Source: Cycas panzhihuaensis (taxonomy: Eukaryota > Cycadophyta). Taken from it: DNA of 64,000 nucleotides. The notes beneath the pieces are model-generated. The model was given only the letters and a program-made list of their open reading frames with translations, did no database searches and had not been told where the DNA came from. The stretch is taken from assembly GCA_023213395.1 (NCBI GenBank), contig CM041465.1, positions 85,877,741 through 85,941,740 of the forward strand, in the 5' to 3' direction. This document shows positions 1 to 11,345 of the stretch, in pieces; within the stretch, counting starts at the first letter, position 1; every line of letters begins with the position of its first letter. Made by a program: the position numbers and the translations under genes.

Positions 1-164
1 GAGCTTTACTTTTATATTGAGAGAGAAAGCATTAGAGTTAGGTGAAATGAAATTACACATAATGTACATGAAAGTGCATTTCACTTAAGTGATCTAATTT
101 AAAGTTCACTTAAGACCCTTTTTAGAAATAATCAACTAATGTAATGACCTTGTGACATTAACTC

Positions 165-285
165 ATTTCACATATGTTATACTTTAATCTTAATAATGGA
201 TGCTTCCATGTTGATGTAATTAGATCCTATGATATTTGTATAGTATTTAATAATTATCCTTATGATTAAACCTAGAAATCTAGCA
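165..285 (+). repeat. P0: 3' end of a copia-like 5' LTR (partial)
   Basis: About 120 bp here align closely with 6430-6555, the end of the P0 3' LTR; both share CTTCCATGTTGATGTAATTAG-like text and a common run ending in AAATCTAGCA or AAATCTAATA. A primer-site-like sequence follows directly. Bases 1-164 do not align with that LTR, so the upstream part is rearranged or belongs to another subfamily. Seen: the alignment and the adjacent primer site. Inferred: this is the 5' LTR of the element whose 3' LTR lies at 5953. Confidence 0.6.
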
Positions 286-297
286 TGGTATTAGGGC
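286..297 (+). promoter_or_regulatory. P0 primer-binding site, initiator-Met type, decayed
   Basis: TGGTATTAGGGC directly follows the LTR end. It differs from the usual plant copia site TGGTATCAGAGC by C-to-T and A-to-G changes. Its role would be priming of minus-strand DNA synthesis by a tRNA-Met 3' end. Confidence 0.5.
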
Positions 298-1122
298 CTC
301 CTATATCTTGAGAAGGTATAAGCATGTTCATGTGAAGTAGAGAGAGCTTATACATATGAAGTAAGTACATGAGAACCTATATGGTAGAACACGAAGTAGG
401 AGCTTATTGGAAATAGAGTCATGAGTTAACATAAATTTGTGGGGAGCTTATTAAATCAAGGAATTTGTAACATGGTTACAATGATCAATGAAGCTTAAGA
501 GGTGATGAGTTGTACAACTATATACAAGTAAATACTAGACCTTTAAAAAGTGATGGTAATATAGTGTTATGAGTTTCTATTTTATTAATGTTATTATGCA
601 TATGGGCCCATATTCTAGGTATGCAAGAGTTGAGAGTGAATCCATAAGTTTCGAAACTAGAAGAAAGAAATAGGCTCTTATATAAGCTTGATCACCCTAT
701 AAGGAAAAACTAGTATACTGCAAGAATAAGCAAAAGATAATAGCATTAGTATGTTGCTATAAGAAGAAGAGTATTTGTGGTGAAAAGTTACACATATGGT
801 GATGATATTCACTATTTGATAATCCATGGTGTTGTGTAGGTTGTCTAAGATAAGAGAGATTCTAGAGGTAGTTGCAAGGGTCCTTAGAGAAATATTCATG
901 AGCAAAAGGTTGATCATAAAACTATAATGCATGTTAAAATAGGGTGTAGGCCCTTAACAAAAAAGAGAATGAAAAGATGATTATTATTTTAGGCCATTTA
1001 TAAAGGTGATACCAATTAAAAAGAATCTAAAAATAATGATGATTATGAAAAACTTTAGGAGAGAGTAAAACTGGTGTAGTATGAAATAAGTCTAGTGAAA
1101 AACTTTATTATAGTATGTATTC
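298..1122 (+). other. P0 leader/interior, no readable gene
   Basis: AT-rich sequence between the P0 primer site and the LINE insertion. I find no conserved gag, protease or RT motif in any frame. The short open frames are not convincing. It is probably decayed interior of P0. Confidence 0.4.
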
Positions 1123-1140
1123 AAGTGTGAAGATAAGCAT
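1123..1140 (+). repeat. Target-site duplication, left copy (LINE)
   Basis: AAGTGTGAAGATAAGCAT occurs here and again at 3368-3385, right after the oligo-A tail. An 18-bp perfect duplication with a 3' A tail is the hallmark of target-primed LINE insertion. Confidence 0.95.
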
Positions 1141-1229
1141 ATGAAAGAGCCACAAATAAAAAAATAAACTTAGAAAAAAACTCTTTTTTTTTTTTTATAA
1201 ATACTCATGAAAGGCTGTAAAGGAGGATT

Positions 1230-1985
1230 ATTAGGGAGTTCAAGATTCCCATAAGGAATCTCCCTTCCAGGTATCTTGGAATGCCTATTTTTATTGGAAA
1301 CATAAGAGGAGATCTCTGGAACCATGTTGTGGATAGAATGCAAAAGAAACTGACAGGATAGAAAGGAACCCTCCTTAGTCAAAGCGGAAAGATTCATCTA
1401 GTGGCTACCTCTCTGCAGAGCATCTTGGTGTACATGATGTTTATTTTAAGGTTCCTAGTAAAGTATTATCAATTTTGGAAGGCATCTAGAAAAGGTTCCT
1501 TTGGTCTGAGACTAAGGACAAAGATAGAATCCATCTAATGGCCTGGGATAAGGTGTGTGCCCCTAGATGGACTCGGGGACTAAACCTCAGAAGGTTGGAT
1601 CCTTTCAATAGAGCCCTGGTGGCTAAGCTAGGTTGGAGATAGGTGAGAAACCTAGAAAGCCAGTGGAGTAAGATTATCTCCAATAAATATTTAGGGGGTA
1701 ATCACTTCTTAAAAGCTTGGGGGGTGGCTTTTGGTTCCCTGATTTAGAGGAGTTTGATTCATGCTAGACCTATTCTATTTTCTGGCTTGAGATGGAAGCT
1801 TAGAAATGGGGAATCTATAAAGTTCTGGGAGGATAAGTGGTGCAAAAACTATTCTCTAAAAGACAAGCCTAGCCTTGGCATTTTGCAGGCAACTTGTGAA
1901 GAGAAATTCAGCACTAGGGTTATGGATTACTAGGAGGGTCAAGGCAAGCATAGAAGTTGGAGATTCTTTAAGGAGCTAGATTTTA
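1230..1985 (+). pseudogene. LINE reverse transcriptase, C-terminal (thumb/linker) part
   Basis: Translation in shifting plus frames gives text typical of plant LINEs: YLGMPIF near 1275, then WNHVVDRMQKKLTG, then LLSQSGKIHLVATSLQS near 1375-1420. Later come segments rich in W and R (LDPFNRALVAKLGW near 1600). These follow the RT catalytic core in plant LINE ORF2 proteins; the core itself is absent. At least five in-frame stops and several frame changes show it is dead. The assignment rests on recognised family wording, not on a search. Confidence 0.8.
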
Positions 1986-1992
1986 CCCAAGG

Positions 1993-2421
1993 ATGGGGGA
2001 AACTATTACGGAACTGAAGAAGAAGTTCAGCCAGTATTATATCCCAAAAAACCCAAAGGTTGACATGATCATATGGTCCCCCTCCCCATCAAGGGAATGC
2101 CCTATCAAACAAGGCTATTTAACCTTATGTTTAGAAGTGGGTTTGACTGAGAACCCTCTCCTGAAGGGGCTGTGGAAGCTGGGTCTTATACCAAAGGTCG
2201 TAGTATTTTGGTGGCTTTGCCTAAGGAATAAAATCCTAACGGTGGATAATCTTCACAGGCACGAGTTCATTATGCCAAATAAATGTGTATTATGTAAAAG
2301 AAAGGAAGAGACCTTGAACCACATCAGTATACATTGCCCTTTATCTAGTAAAATTTGGGCCTGTATTTTATCTAAATTTGGGATTTCTTGGATGAATCCT
2401 ATATCTTTAGAAGATCTATAG
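1993..2421 (+). pseudogene. LINE zf-RVT (reverse-transcriptase zinc-binding) domain
   Basis: This is an open stretch of 142 codons. The second half has the zf-RVT pattern: GLIPKVVVFWWLCLRNKILT, then the cysteine-histidine cluster CVLCKRKEETLNHISIHCP (residues about 98-116). This small domain follows the RT in plant LINE ORF2 proteins. Flanking sequence continues the same protein beyond stop codons at both ends, so the open frame is a surviving piece of a longer ORF rather than a gene. The start Met is not a real start. Confidence 0.88.
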
Positions 2422-2541
2422 AGGGAGTAGATCTCTCCTTTTAGAAGCAAGACTTTGGGATCATTTTGGAAAATTATACTACCAATAGTGGTCTGGAATA
2501 TCTGGAAGGAAAGGAATAGAAGAATATTCTAGGGGAAAGAG

Positions 2542-3195
2542 TTGGATGAGATTAGGATCTCTAAGATGATAGGTGCAACGACTCGAGAATTTGTTAGAAA
2601 GGTGGATGACGAAGGTATCTTAGAGAGGGAGAGTAAGATTATTGACTATTGGGGTATTAAGAGACCAAATATAATAGGTACTAGGAGAAGGGACTGTAGG
2701 TGGTGCCCTCCAAAAGCTAATTGGGTTAAAATCAATTTTGACAGGGCAGCAAAAGGAAATCTAAGTGAAGCTATAGTGGGGGGTTTATATAGATACTTAG
2801 ATGGAAGAGTTAGATGGGCCTTCATGGAATATTATGATCAACAGACAAATCACATGCTTGAGTTAAAGGTAATGTAGAAAGTAGCCTTAATGATTGAAGA
2901 GGATGACCTAACCAGGGTGGAGATCGAAGGAGATTCGTTAAATCTGGTTAAGATTATTAGAGAGAAAAATAAGGTAGATTGACATAATGAGGAGATGGTC
3001 AGGGATGCTCAAGAGGTCTTAAAAGCCAGGGAGGCCTTTTAGATCAGTCATACGTACAGAGAAGGAAATGCTGCAGCTAATTAGTTGGCCAATTTGGTAG
3101 TTCTAAATAAGTGCAGTAAAGTTTGGAAGGAAGACTTCCCAAAGGAATTTTTTAGACTGGTCAAATTAGATAGGCAAACCCAACAAGAGGATTAA
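2542..3195 (+). pseudogene. LINE C-terminal RNase H domain
   Basis: An RNase H of the plant LINE type (RVT_3/RNase_H_3). WVKINFDRAAKGN (about 2719-2757) matches the first catalytic Asp strand, usually FDGAAKGN; here Gly is replaced by Arg. After a stop, LTRVEIEGDSLNLVKII (about 2910-2960) carries the D-S motif, and EGNAAAN then LANL (3062-3095) matches the last catalytic segment, usually NxxADxLA. TAG or TGA interrupts at least four expected Gln or Trp positions. A terminal TAA is at 3193. Confidence 0.85.
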
Positions 3196-3367
3196 GCTAT
3201 CCATTGAGCTTGTCATGGCATATAGGGTCAGTATGAGTAGGATGATCTGAGTTCAGCTAGGCCATGGGCTTATCATAGTTCTATCATTTATAATCAGATG
3301 GAAGATTTTGTAAAAGGTATGGGGCCTTTACAAAACCCCTTCTAAATTTTTACTAAATCAAAAAAAA

Positions 3368-3385
3368 AAGTGTGAAGATAAGCAT
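3368..3385 (+). repeat. Target-site duplication, right copy (LINE)
   Basis: Perfect copy of 1123-1140, beginning inside the oligo-A tail. The P0 sequence resumes after it. Confidence 0.95.
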
Positions 3386-5952
3386 CAATTACTAGAATTT
3401 ATTGAGTTGGAAAACATGAATAATTATTGTTTGATAAAATTTGGCCAAGCATGGACAAAGTCTTATAGGGTGTGTAAGATGGTTATGGGCATAGTTAGAT
3501 AACAATAACCTATTTACAAATTTAACAAGTATGAAGTTTCAATGATATACTATTAAAAAAGAGCCCCACTTTATTTAGGAAGAACTTTAATTTGGAAGTG
3601 AAAATAAATATTTTCTTTATGAGAATATTATGAATCAATTTGTAAATTGAGGTATATATTGATGTCAATTAGGAATGTCATAAAATAGGTTAAAGATACC
3701 CATGGAGAAATGCTACTGATAGGTTGCACACTGAGTGTCTTGAATATATTTGATAAGTTAATCAATTTCAAAGACAAAAAGTAATAGGGAACATCAATTG
3801 GAGGTAGTAATAAAAACACCCAATGCATTAAGTCCATGAAAATTTTGTGCAAAATTATTACCCAATATACTATAAAAAGGTAGTTGTATAGCTCAAAACT
3901 TGAGGTTTAAAAATGTAATGAATGGTTATAAAGGTTGCAAATAGTAACAAATTATTAATTCAAGAATTTTAAGGTGTTGAGGCAAATTTGTAGATGTGAA
4001 GTGTATTGAAATAGATTTAGGCATGGAGACAACATATGAAGGTAATAAAGAATGGGCCATTTAAAATCTAATCCTATTATGTGATTCAACAAGATTAAGG
4101 AGGTGACTCAAACACTATATAAAGTTTAAATAAGTGGTCGCATAATGATCAAAATTTAATTTTTGAATGCTAATGTATGATTGGTGGATACATACACCAA
4201 ACCACATACTATTGTAGAAATTTTATACTATTGTAGAAATTTTATAGGGAATAAACTAAGGAAAAAATCAAGAGGAGTTTAAAATATGAGCTTGCCATAT
4301 TCTAAAAAAATTCATATCCACGAAATCACAAAATAGAAATTCATAGAGATCTGAAATACATTCATGAAATCGTAGAGCACCTCCAAATAAAATAACTTTG
4401 GTATATTTATCAAAACCTAAATCGATTAAACTAAATACCTTTGATTTTGATTGGAGATTATAACCCCCAAATAATTAACTAGCAGTAGCATGTACCAAGT
4501 GATGTGATTGTTCCCTAAAATAAAAAGAAGTTAAATACCTTTTAGTCTTAATTTCCATTTATAATAGGTCATCGCTATAGTTTACCATATAACTTTTGTG
4601 AGAGATGTTGAAATTTAAAATTATGAATTACATTGGATAGAGGATTTAGAAGGCTTTGAATAACTTGTCACTTGAAATTGTTTGACAAACATTTCCTATA
4701 ATTTTTAATTATTCAAAGTAGATGAAGTGAAAATTAATGTGTTTTATAAGTTTATTATTTACAAATTTGAAGGTATATTTTCCCTCAATGTGATACATTA
4801 ATGGTTCTATTATATATTTATGTTTCTAGTTAATTTATTTTTTGAGTGAAGATACTTAAGAAAGAAGTAAGTTAGTCCCTATCAAGTATTTTGAGCATTT
4901 AATGCATTTTTGAGGATATGAGAACCTTAGAGAATATTGAAGAGAGAGAAAGAGAGAGAGTTTGACTAGTTGGTTTTTGGAATTTTGGTAATATTTGATA
5001 ATATAAGGAAAAAAATAATTTCACCAATTTATAAAGCTAAGAATAAAATTTAGAATATGAAGAAACCACCTTGTTTTATGATCTTCTTATTGCAATATTT
5101 TGGTGAAATTTTTTTGGTATAGTTGTTGAAGTTGTATCAATTGCAAATAAATCTTTGATATAAAGGAAATCAAAGATATTAAGGACATTTTATGTCTCAA
5201 TTTATTGATAGATTACATAGTTAAATAAAAGAAAATTGGTTTTATATAAGAATATCATAAGCAATAAATCTTGTATTTGGAATGCATCCTTGATGATAGA
5301 TGCAAACTATAAGGATGTTGCATATTTAATATATTATATGCAAAAGATGTTTATCAACTTCAATGTTTAAGTTATGAAAGAGTATCTTTGCAAAAAGATT
5401 CAAAGCACAAAAAGCGAAGAAGTCTAACTACTATCATTTATTCTTTTACCTAAGGACACCTAGAATATATATTTAATAGTTATCTAGATGATTTTTTTCT
5501 CAAATAAGTTGAGAAAACTTGCAGGTATTTTATATGCCAGCAATAAGAATAAGTATGAGAAATGTCACATCAATATAGGATTACATTTTATATTTATGAT
5601 ATTTAGGCACTTCATTTGATCATTGTATTTGAGTTTTTACAAATTAAAATTATGTAATGAATTTGATTATTAGGATATCAATAGGATTATAGTATCTTAC
5701 CCAAGATTATAGTCATAGGATATCTGTGCCTTATTAATATGATTGGGATATAGGTGTTACCCAAGACATCACTTTGTAAGGATGTGAAACCAATGTTGAT
5801 TCCAATCAAAGGCAAGACAAATTTCTTCTCGAGTATTAAAGAAAAAGGACAAGCACCAAAATAAGAAGCAAGAAGCATATATGAAGTAACTTGATGACAA
5901 GACAAAGTTTATGACATGATAGAAATCATAGAGATTAGACAAGAAAGGGGAG
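3386..5952 (+). other. P0 interior, no readable coding sequence
   Basis: 2.5 kb of AT-rich sequence between the LINE and the P0 3' LTR. I scanned both strands and see no zinc knuckle, protease, integrase, YVDD or RNase H motif. It holds a GA-rich microsatellite at about 4939-4962. The last bases (AAGAAAGGGGAG, 5941-5952) look like the polypurine tract of P0. The interior may be extremely decayed or never coding. Confidence 0.45.
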
Positions 5953-6555
5953 TGTTAGAAAGTAATGTTTAATCTGTAGTCAATCCATGGTGGCAATTTA
6001 ATAATGTCTAGTAGTGATATTATTGTGGTGAAATCATTAGATATTAGTACTCTTTCAAAGTTATGATAAGTGTGGGTAACATTAATTACTATTTGAACTC
6101 TCATTTCATTGGTTATTATTAAGGTTCTAACACGTGATCTTACTCGAGAGGATTAATGTGATCTCATTGATCATTAATGAGATAAATCACTTCTATATAA
6201 GGGCATCTAATAGTTATCATAACTTTTGAAAACACTTACTATTTCCCCAATAGAACTTAGTATTATCTCATTATGCACTTTATTGAATATCTTCAATAGT
6301 GGGATCTCATACATTTTACGGTGAATGCTTCCTTATCTTAAGGCATTATCATGTTAAACTTTATGTCTTAATATTGAATGTTTAATACTTATTCATGATT
6401 TATTATTGATGATAGTATGCTCTTATAATGATGATCATGTATTATACTTCAATCTTAATGATGAATGCTTCTATGTTGATGTAATTAGACCCTATGGTAT
6501 TTGTATGGTTTTTAATAATTGTCCTTATGATGGTATCAAATATGAAAATCTAATA
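5953..6555 (+). repeat. P0 3' LTR
   Basis: Starts TGTTAGAAAGTAATG directly after the purine tract AAGAAAGGGGAG. It ends at AAATCTAATA, which aligns with the 5' LTR end at 285. A TATA-like TCTATATAAGGGC lies at 6192. The final 120 bp match 165-285. The first 370 bp also pair with an inverted copy just downstream. Confidence 0.75.
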
Positions 6556-6956
6556 ATATCTACTATAAAATGTATGAGAACTCATTACTAAAGGTATTCA
6601 ATAAAGTACATGATGAGACCATATTAAGTTCCATTAAGGAAGCACTAGGTGTCTTCATAAATTACAATGAATATGGTATACTCTTATATAGAAGTAAATT
6701 ATCTCGTTAATAACTAATGAGATTACACTAATTATTCACCAATGAGATCATGTATAAGAATCTTAGTAATAATAACCTAATGAGAGTTTACACAATAATT
6801 AATATTGCCCATACTTATTACAATGTTGAGAGAGTATGTCTAATGTCTAATGATACCACCACAATAATATTAGCACTAGACATTATTAAATTACCATTAT
6901 AAATTAACCATATGAATTGGCCATAGATTAAACATTACTTTCTTATAATTTAGAGC
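6556..6956 (-). repeat. Inverted partial copy of the P0 LTR
   Basis: Read on the minus strand from 6956 leftward, this aligns with the first about 370 bp of the P0 LTR (starts TAAGAAAGTAATGTTTAATC, includes CTTCTATATAAGAGTAT). Identity is roughly 75-80% by eye with small indels. It abuts the end of the forward LTR, giving an imperfect inverted repeat about 1 kb across. No purine tract or primer site borders it. It may be a truncated minus-strand relative or a rearranged copy. Confidence 0.75.
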
Positions 6957-8054
6957 TAAAACATATTCATGGAACTAATAAATTTAGCCATAAATTTACT
7001 CTAAAATAAGATTTCTCTATCTTTTCAAAGAAGCAAACTATTCAATAATCATATATGAAACCAACAAAATCTATATGAAGTAAAATAATATCAAAATTTA
7101 ACCATTATCTAAAAATTTCATGTTAAAAATATGGTTCTAATAAACCTAGATCTTACTCAACAAATAGCTTCCCACAAAACTAAAACCCTATGATACAAAA
7201 TGTAAAAATAGGATACGAGCAAAGATAATTATAATACCACTTATTGGAAATAAATTCCCATAACATGTTTGAGATTATATAAAACTATAAAATATGAAGA
7301 CATATATGTGAAATAAATAAAGAATAATATGTATAAACACATAATACGAGCTACTTATGGGAAATTATTAATTCTAATTATATTATGTCAAACTAATACA
7401 TATTATAATACATATCACCACTTGATTATTCAATTACAATCTAAGAGCCACTTGGTTAACACATGACCTATTGAATGAAGAAGTATACATACTATGACCC
7501 CTTAGTGTACATCAAAGGGGTAATTACAATAATTTAATAATCTCATGGGTTAATATTACTTAGCATTCTCTCCTTAATATTCAATTGATGTCACATAACT
7601 GATTCAAATGTGATGTTGAGTATATATAAAAGCTAAACATCTACCAAAGCATATGGATAACCAGCCATTATACCCACTAGTCCTTTAGAATGGCTTTTCT
7701 ATAGATGGTTCATCAATATTTTCTTATCAAGTAACCTTCACCTACTCTCATTTTGTTTATTTCTAGCTCTCTTATACCTCGAGGAGAAAATGTAGTTAAA
7801 AACTCTCAGATCCATCTATAATATTGTGGAACAAACCTATAAAAATGGTTATCTAAGAAAAAATATATAATAAAACACCTCTTTTTTAAACATGTAATAC
7901 TTATATATAAAATTTTGAAGAAAACTTAAATTTAAGTACTCTTTAACTCATTATAGCTACCTATGAGTAGACCAAGAAAGCAAACTTACACGTATAAGCC
8001 CCTTGTATATAGACTAAAGCATTCCATAACTTTCATCATTATTTTTTAGTTAAA
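6957..8054. other. AT-rich stretch with possible LTR remnants
   Basis: No coding motif seen. On the minus strand, 7229-7243 reads like a decayed LTR end plus primer site (CCAATAAGTGGTATTA), so 7242-about 7461 may be a short minus-strand LTR remnant; this is weak. P1 must have had its 5' LTR upstream of 8055, but I could not delimit one. Confidence 0.3.
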
Positions 8055-8876
8055 ATGGCTAGTAGAGAAGGCATAATAGGATTCATCATTAAAAAGCTAT
8101 TTTGCACTAAAAACTATATTGTTTAGAAATAACATGTGCTTAATTTCTTTCATTTAAGCAATCTTTAAAAGCATGTTGATAATTTTATAATGAAAAAAAG
8201 GCAACTCAAATCAATGTTTTCAAAAGCAAACTAAACTTAGATGCTACCTTTAATACTATATAATCTTAAATGCAAATAACATTTAGTTTTCTGAGCATAT
8301 CAATTAGTGAAAACATCATATTTAATATCAAGGGAGCTATTACATTAAAGTAGATGTTAGATATAATCATTAACCTATATGAATATAAGGACAACATGAG
8401 AGTCTTCAACCTATAGAGTCAACTATATAACTTGAGGATAACAGGTACTATATTAGAATACATGTGAAATATAAAATTAATATAAGATTAACTAATGACA
8501 ATAAGTGAGATCATACATAATTTAGAGATTATATCTTATATTTTGAGGATTCTACCACTCTACACAAGAATTTCTCTAGTATATTAGTATTCTCTAATAA
8601 ATTACCTATTTTGATAATTAGTTTTTTGGAATCATAACTTATGGAACATAAGTAAAAATTGAAACACATGCAAGGTGAATTATTTAGAGCACTAGCATCT
8701 AGATCAAAAGGAGTAAAGTCTTATATTCTAAAGAAAATCACACCTTCTGAACCACCTATTCAAAAGGATAAGTTGGGAGGTTCAAAAGGATAATATAAGC
8801 CAAAATATTATCATTATGAAAAGCTAAGACATATCAAAAAAGATTATTAGGAATGGCAATAACAACAATATTCTTA
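8055..8876 (+). pseudogene. P1 copia gag, 5' part
   Basis: Opens with ATG at 8055 (MASREGIIGFIIKKL), the usual start style of copia gag in plants. INLYEYKDNMRVFNL (about 8361-8405) matches the central gag segment, and a zinc-knuckle relic reads YYHYEKLRHIKKDY near 8799-8840, where Cys has become Tyr at the outer positions. Many stops and frame changes make it non-functional. The gene is cut at 8876 by C1 and resumes after 16348, so C1 is younger than P1. Confidence 0.82.
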
Positions 8877-9288
8877 ATAACTAATGGAGAGAGGTTTTTG
8901 TTAAATTATTATAGAATTTATCATAATATTTAACAATAAAATTATATATATTTACAAATGTAGTAATCAACATAGGTACATAAAATATGATAGGTGGAAA
9001 ACCCCTTTAAGGGATAAAAAACCACCTTAAAATATAAATAAATATTAATAAATAAAATATACTTTATAGGTGTGATGAGGATCTCATCCTCTCTCTCTGT
9101 GTAGATATGTAGCCTCTTCCTATAGCAAGGAATACCTGGTCAACCTCTTCACCATCCTATGTAACCTCAGCCACTTGACCATTCTAATGACCACCCTAAC
9201 TAACTTCCAAAGAATCTAGGAGAAGATAAAAGAGAAAGATAGAGGTTCATTGAAAATAAGCAGTTTCCATTTCAACGAACTATATAAC

Positions 9289-9368
9289 TATTAGACTATG
9301 GCTGGTTTACTTGCCGAGGAGTCCTCTTTCTAAATCACACGTGGGCTTTGGTGTAACGGCAAGTCACA
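9289..9368 (+). repeat. TRIM 5' LTR
   Basis: 80 bp starting TATTAGACTATGG and ending GTCACA. It shares ACTTGCCGAGGAGTCCTCTT with the 3' LTR. Only scattered single-base and one- to two-base indel differences separate the two. Confidence 0.93.
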
Positions 9369-9370
9369 AG

Positions 9371-9382
9371 TGGTATCAGAGC
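9371..9382 (+). promoter_or_regulatory. TRIM primer-binding site
   Basis: TGGTATCAGAGC, an intact initiator-Met-type primer site, two bases after the 5' LTR. It is followed by CTAGGTTCAAA, which resembles the tRNA T-arm/B-box text often found in such elements. Confidence 0.92.
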
Positions 9383-9517
9383 CTAGGTTCAAAGTTTAAA
9401 TCCTGTGCATATGCTAGACAAATCCCATTCCCTGATGGGGTCTCCATATTCCCCTGATTCAGGTGGAATTATAATATAAGCAATATGTGCTATGGTGATC
9501 TCCTAGTCATGGGGGAG

Positions 9518-9598
9518 TGTTGGACTATGGATGGTTCACTTGCCGAGGAGTCCTCTTCCCAAATCACCCACGAGCTTTTGGTGTAACATCAAGTCACA
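9518..9598 (+). repeat. TRIM 3' LTR
   Basis: 81 bp, TGTTGGACTATGG to AAGTCACA, following CATGGGGGAG. Ends with canonical TG...CA. Confidence 0.93.
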
Positions 9599-9990
9599 AT
9601 AACTTATTTATATTATTAGTCATAAAGTAATATTAAAGAACTTTATAGAAGAATATAAAGCTAACATTAATATTTTTAATACCCCCATTTAATATTAGAT
9701 TTAGTATAATAGATGATATAGAAGATAGAAATAAGAAGAAAAAGAAGAAGATTTCAGTACGATGATCCCCATTTGATGAAGACTTCTTCAATATTCAACA
9801 ATTCTCAAAGTTTAACAAACTTTACTTTTATTAATGATTTTGTAAAAATATATATAATATGTAAATTTATACGATAATAAAATAAATTAATAGTATTATC
9901 ATTCACAAGATTACGTATAAAATACTGATATAATTCTATGTGTTTAGTCATAAAATGTGCAACAGGATTAGTAGCAATAGATATCACACC

Positions 9991-10530
9991 TTAATTATTA
10001 GAATTAATTTTAATAGAAGAGTTAGGAAACAAACTAAGTTCACTTAATAAAGATTTAATCCAAAGTGCTTCTTTACTCACTTCTACCATTACTCGATATT
10101 CAACTTCCATTGTAGATAAAGCCAATGCTTGCATCTTCTTGCTGGACAAAGTGATATGTAAGAAATCAAGGAAGAAAATATAACCAACAGTAGATTTTCT
10201 ATTGTCAAAATCTCTAGCCCAATTAAAATCTGTATATTCGGTAAATTTCAAGTTAGTATTACAGAAGTTATATGTTAAGCCATGATAAATTATACCTTAA
10301 AGATAGTCTAAGATTTATTTAGTTACTTTCTAGTGCGATTCGTGATAGTTTTGCAAATATTTAGAACACAAACAACAACATAGGATATATCTAGGCAGTA
10401 ATGAGTTAAGTAAATTAGACTACTTATTAATTTATAATATAGGGTAGGGTCATAAGGTGGGGATGAATGATCAATTGTTAATTTTATACCTAATTGTAGA
10501 GGTGTAGGAGCTAACTTAGCATTATCCATA
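9991..10530 (-). pseudogene. C1 copia RNase H
   Basis: The minus-strand frame at 10251-9991 begins at YTDFNWARDF, the copia RNase H YTDADWAGD segment with the first Asp kept. It continues to ALSTMEVEYRVM, matching LSTTEAEYVA with its catalytic Glu, and ALWIKSLLSEL. The frame at 10529-10323 covers the start of this region (MDNAKLAPTPLQLG, DPTLYYKLISSLIYL, LDISYVV). Two open pieces are separated by stops and a small gap. RNase H would degrade the RNA strand during element reverse transcription. Confidence 0.88.
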
Positions 10531-11345
10531 TTAAACCTTTTTATTAGTTCAAGGATATATTTCGGTTGAGAAATAGTTATTTTTTATTCAGGTCAACAAA
10601 TTTATAAAGCTAAAAAATAATGTAATAGACATAAGTCTATCATTTTAAACTTAGTTATTAGGATTGATTTTAACTAAAAAATATGAGAAAGTAAAGAACC
10701 AGTTACTATAATGTCATCTACATAGAGAATTAGAATGGTGATATTATTATCTTGTCTTTGAAAGTAGAGGTTAGGATCACTAATACATTTAGTGTATCCA
10801 TTTTGTAAAAGATAGTCATTGATTTTAGTATACCAAGCTCAAGGAGCTTGTTTTAGGCCATATAAATATTTTTTTCAATTTACAAATAAGATTAGGATTA
10901 CTTATAAAACTAAGAGGTTATTTCATGTAGATTACTTCTTTAAGGTCACCATTTAGAAAGGTATTTTTCACATCTATTTCTGCTAGCCAAATTTTATTAC
11001 TAAAGCTATGATGGTTTCAATGGTATTTATCTTGGCTATAGGGGTAAAAGTTTTGGTATAGTCAATACTATTAACTTGTAAAAAAACCTTTAGCTATTAA
11101 ATGAGATTTATGTATTTCAAGTGCTGCTTTTGAATTATACTTGGTTCGGTAAACCCACTTACAATCTACTAAGTTATTTTTAGGAGGTAAAGGAACTAAA
11201 TCCCATGTTGAGTTCTTTTTTAGAGCATCAATTTTAACTTGCATGGATTGCTACCATATTGGATCAACACTTGCTTCTTTAAATATTTTAGGATCATCGT
11301 TGGCCATGACTTTGGCCATTAGAGCAAAATTTACTTAAAGTTTTT
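10531..11345 (-). pseudogene. C1 copia reverse transcriptase
   Basis: The minus strand reads LIAKGFLQVNSIDYTKTF (about 11107-11054), the copia VARGFTQxxGIDYxETF segment, then YGLKQAPWAWYTKI (about 10865-10820). The catalytic YVDD is intact (complement at 10713-10724) in ILYVDDIIVTG. Numerous stops and frame changes kill the gene. Order and motifs fix it as Ty1/copia. Confidence 0.9.

Larger units (their letters stand above)
1141..3367 (+). mobile_element. 5'-truncated non-LTR retrotransposon (plant LINE)
   Basis: The insertion is 2.2 kb, flanked by an 18-bp perfect direct repeat and ending in an oligo-A tract that runs into the right repeat. It contains, in order, the C-terminal part of a LINE reverse transcriptase, a zf-RVT domain and an RNase H domain, all on the plus strand. 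The endonuclease and the catalytic RT core are missing, as expected for 5' truncation. The coding region is broken by many in-frame stops, mostly TAG where Gln or Trp is expected. It interrupts P0, so it is younger than P0. Confidence 0.93.
9289..9598 (+). mobile_element. TRIM (terminal-repeat retrotransposon in miniature)
   Basis: A complete miniature LTR element of 310 bp: 80-bp 5' LTR (9289-9368), Met-type primer site two bases later, about 145 bp of non-coding interior, purine tract GGGGGAG (9511-9517) and 81-bp 3' LTR (9518-9598). TSD ATAAC at 9284-9288 and 9599-9603. There is no coding capacity, so it depends on other elements for mobility. It sits inside the 3' LTR of C1 and is absent from the other C1 LTR, which proves it is younger than C1. 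The first LTR starts TATT where the second has TGTT. Confidence 0.95.
8882..9681 (-). repeat. C1 3' LTR (left), interrupted by a TRIM
   Basis: Aligns along its length with 15860-16343. Without the 310-bp TRIM and its duplicated 5 bp it is about 485 bp. The copy contains GTGATGAGGATCTCATCC near 9070. The right boundary is the complement of a G-rich tract (CCCCCA at 9682-9687). Confidence 0.92.

Noticed and set aside
1993-2877. TAG read as Gln (stop codon reassignment)
   Set aside because: TAG often stands where Gln is expected, but it also stands at Trp positions, TGA and TAA stops occur in other elements, and frameshifts are common. Decay of methylated C explains it in a nuclear plant genome.
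4939-4962. GA-rich microsatellite
   Set aside because: Ordinary short repeat with no context that suggests function.
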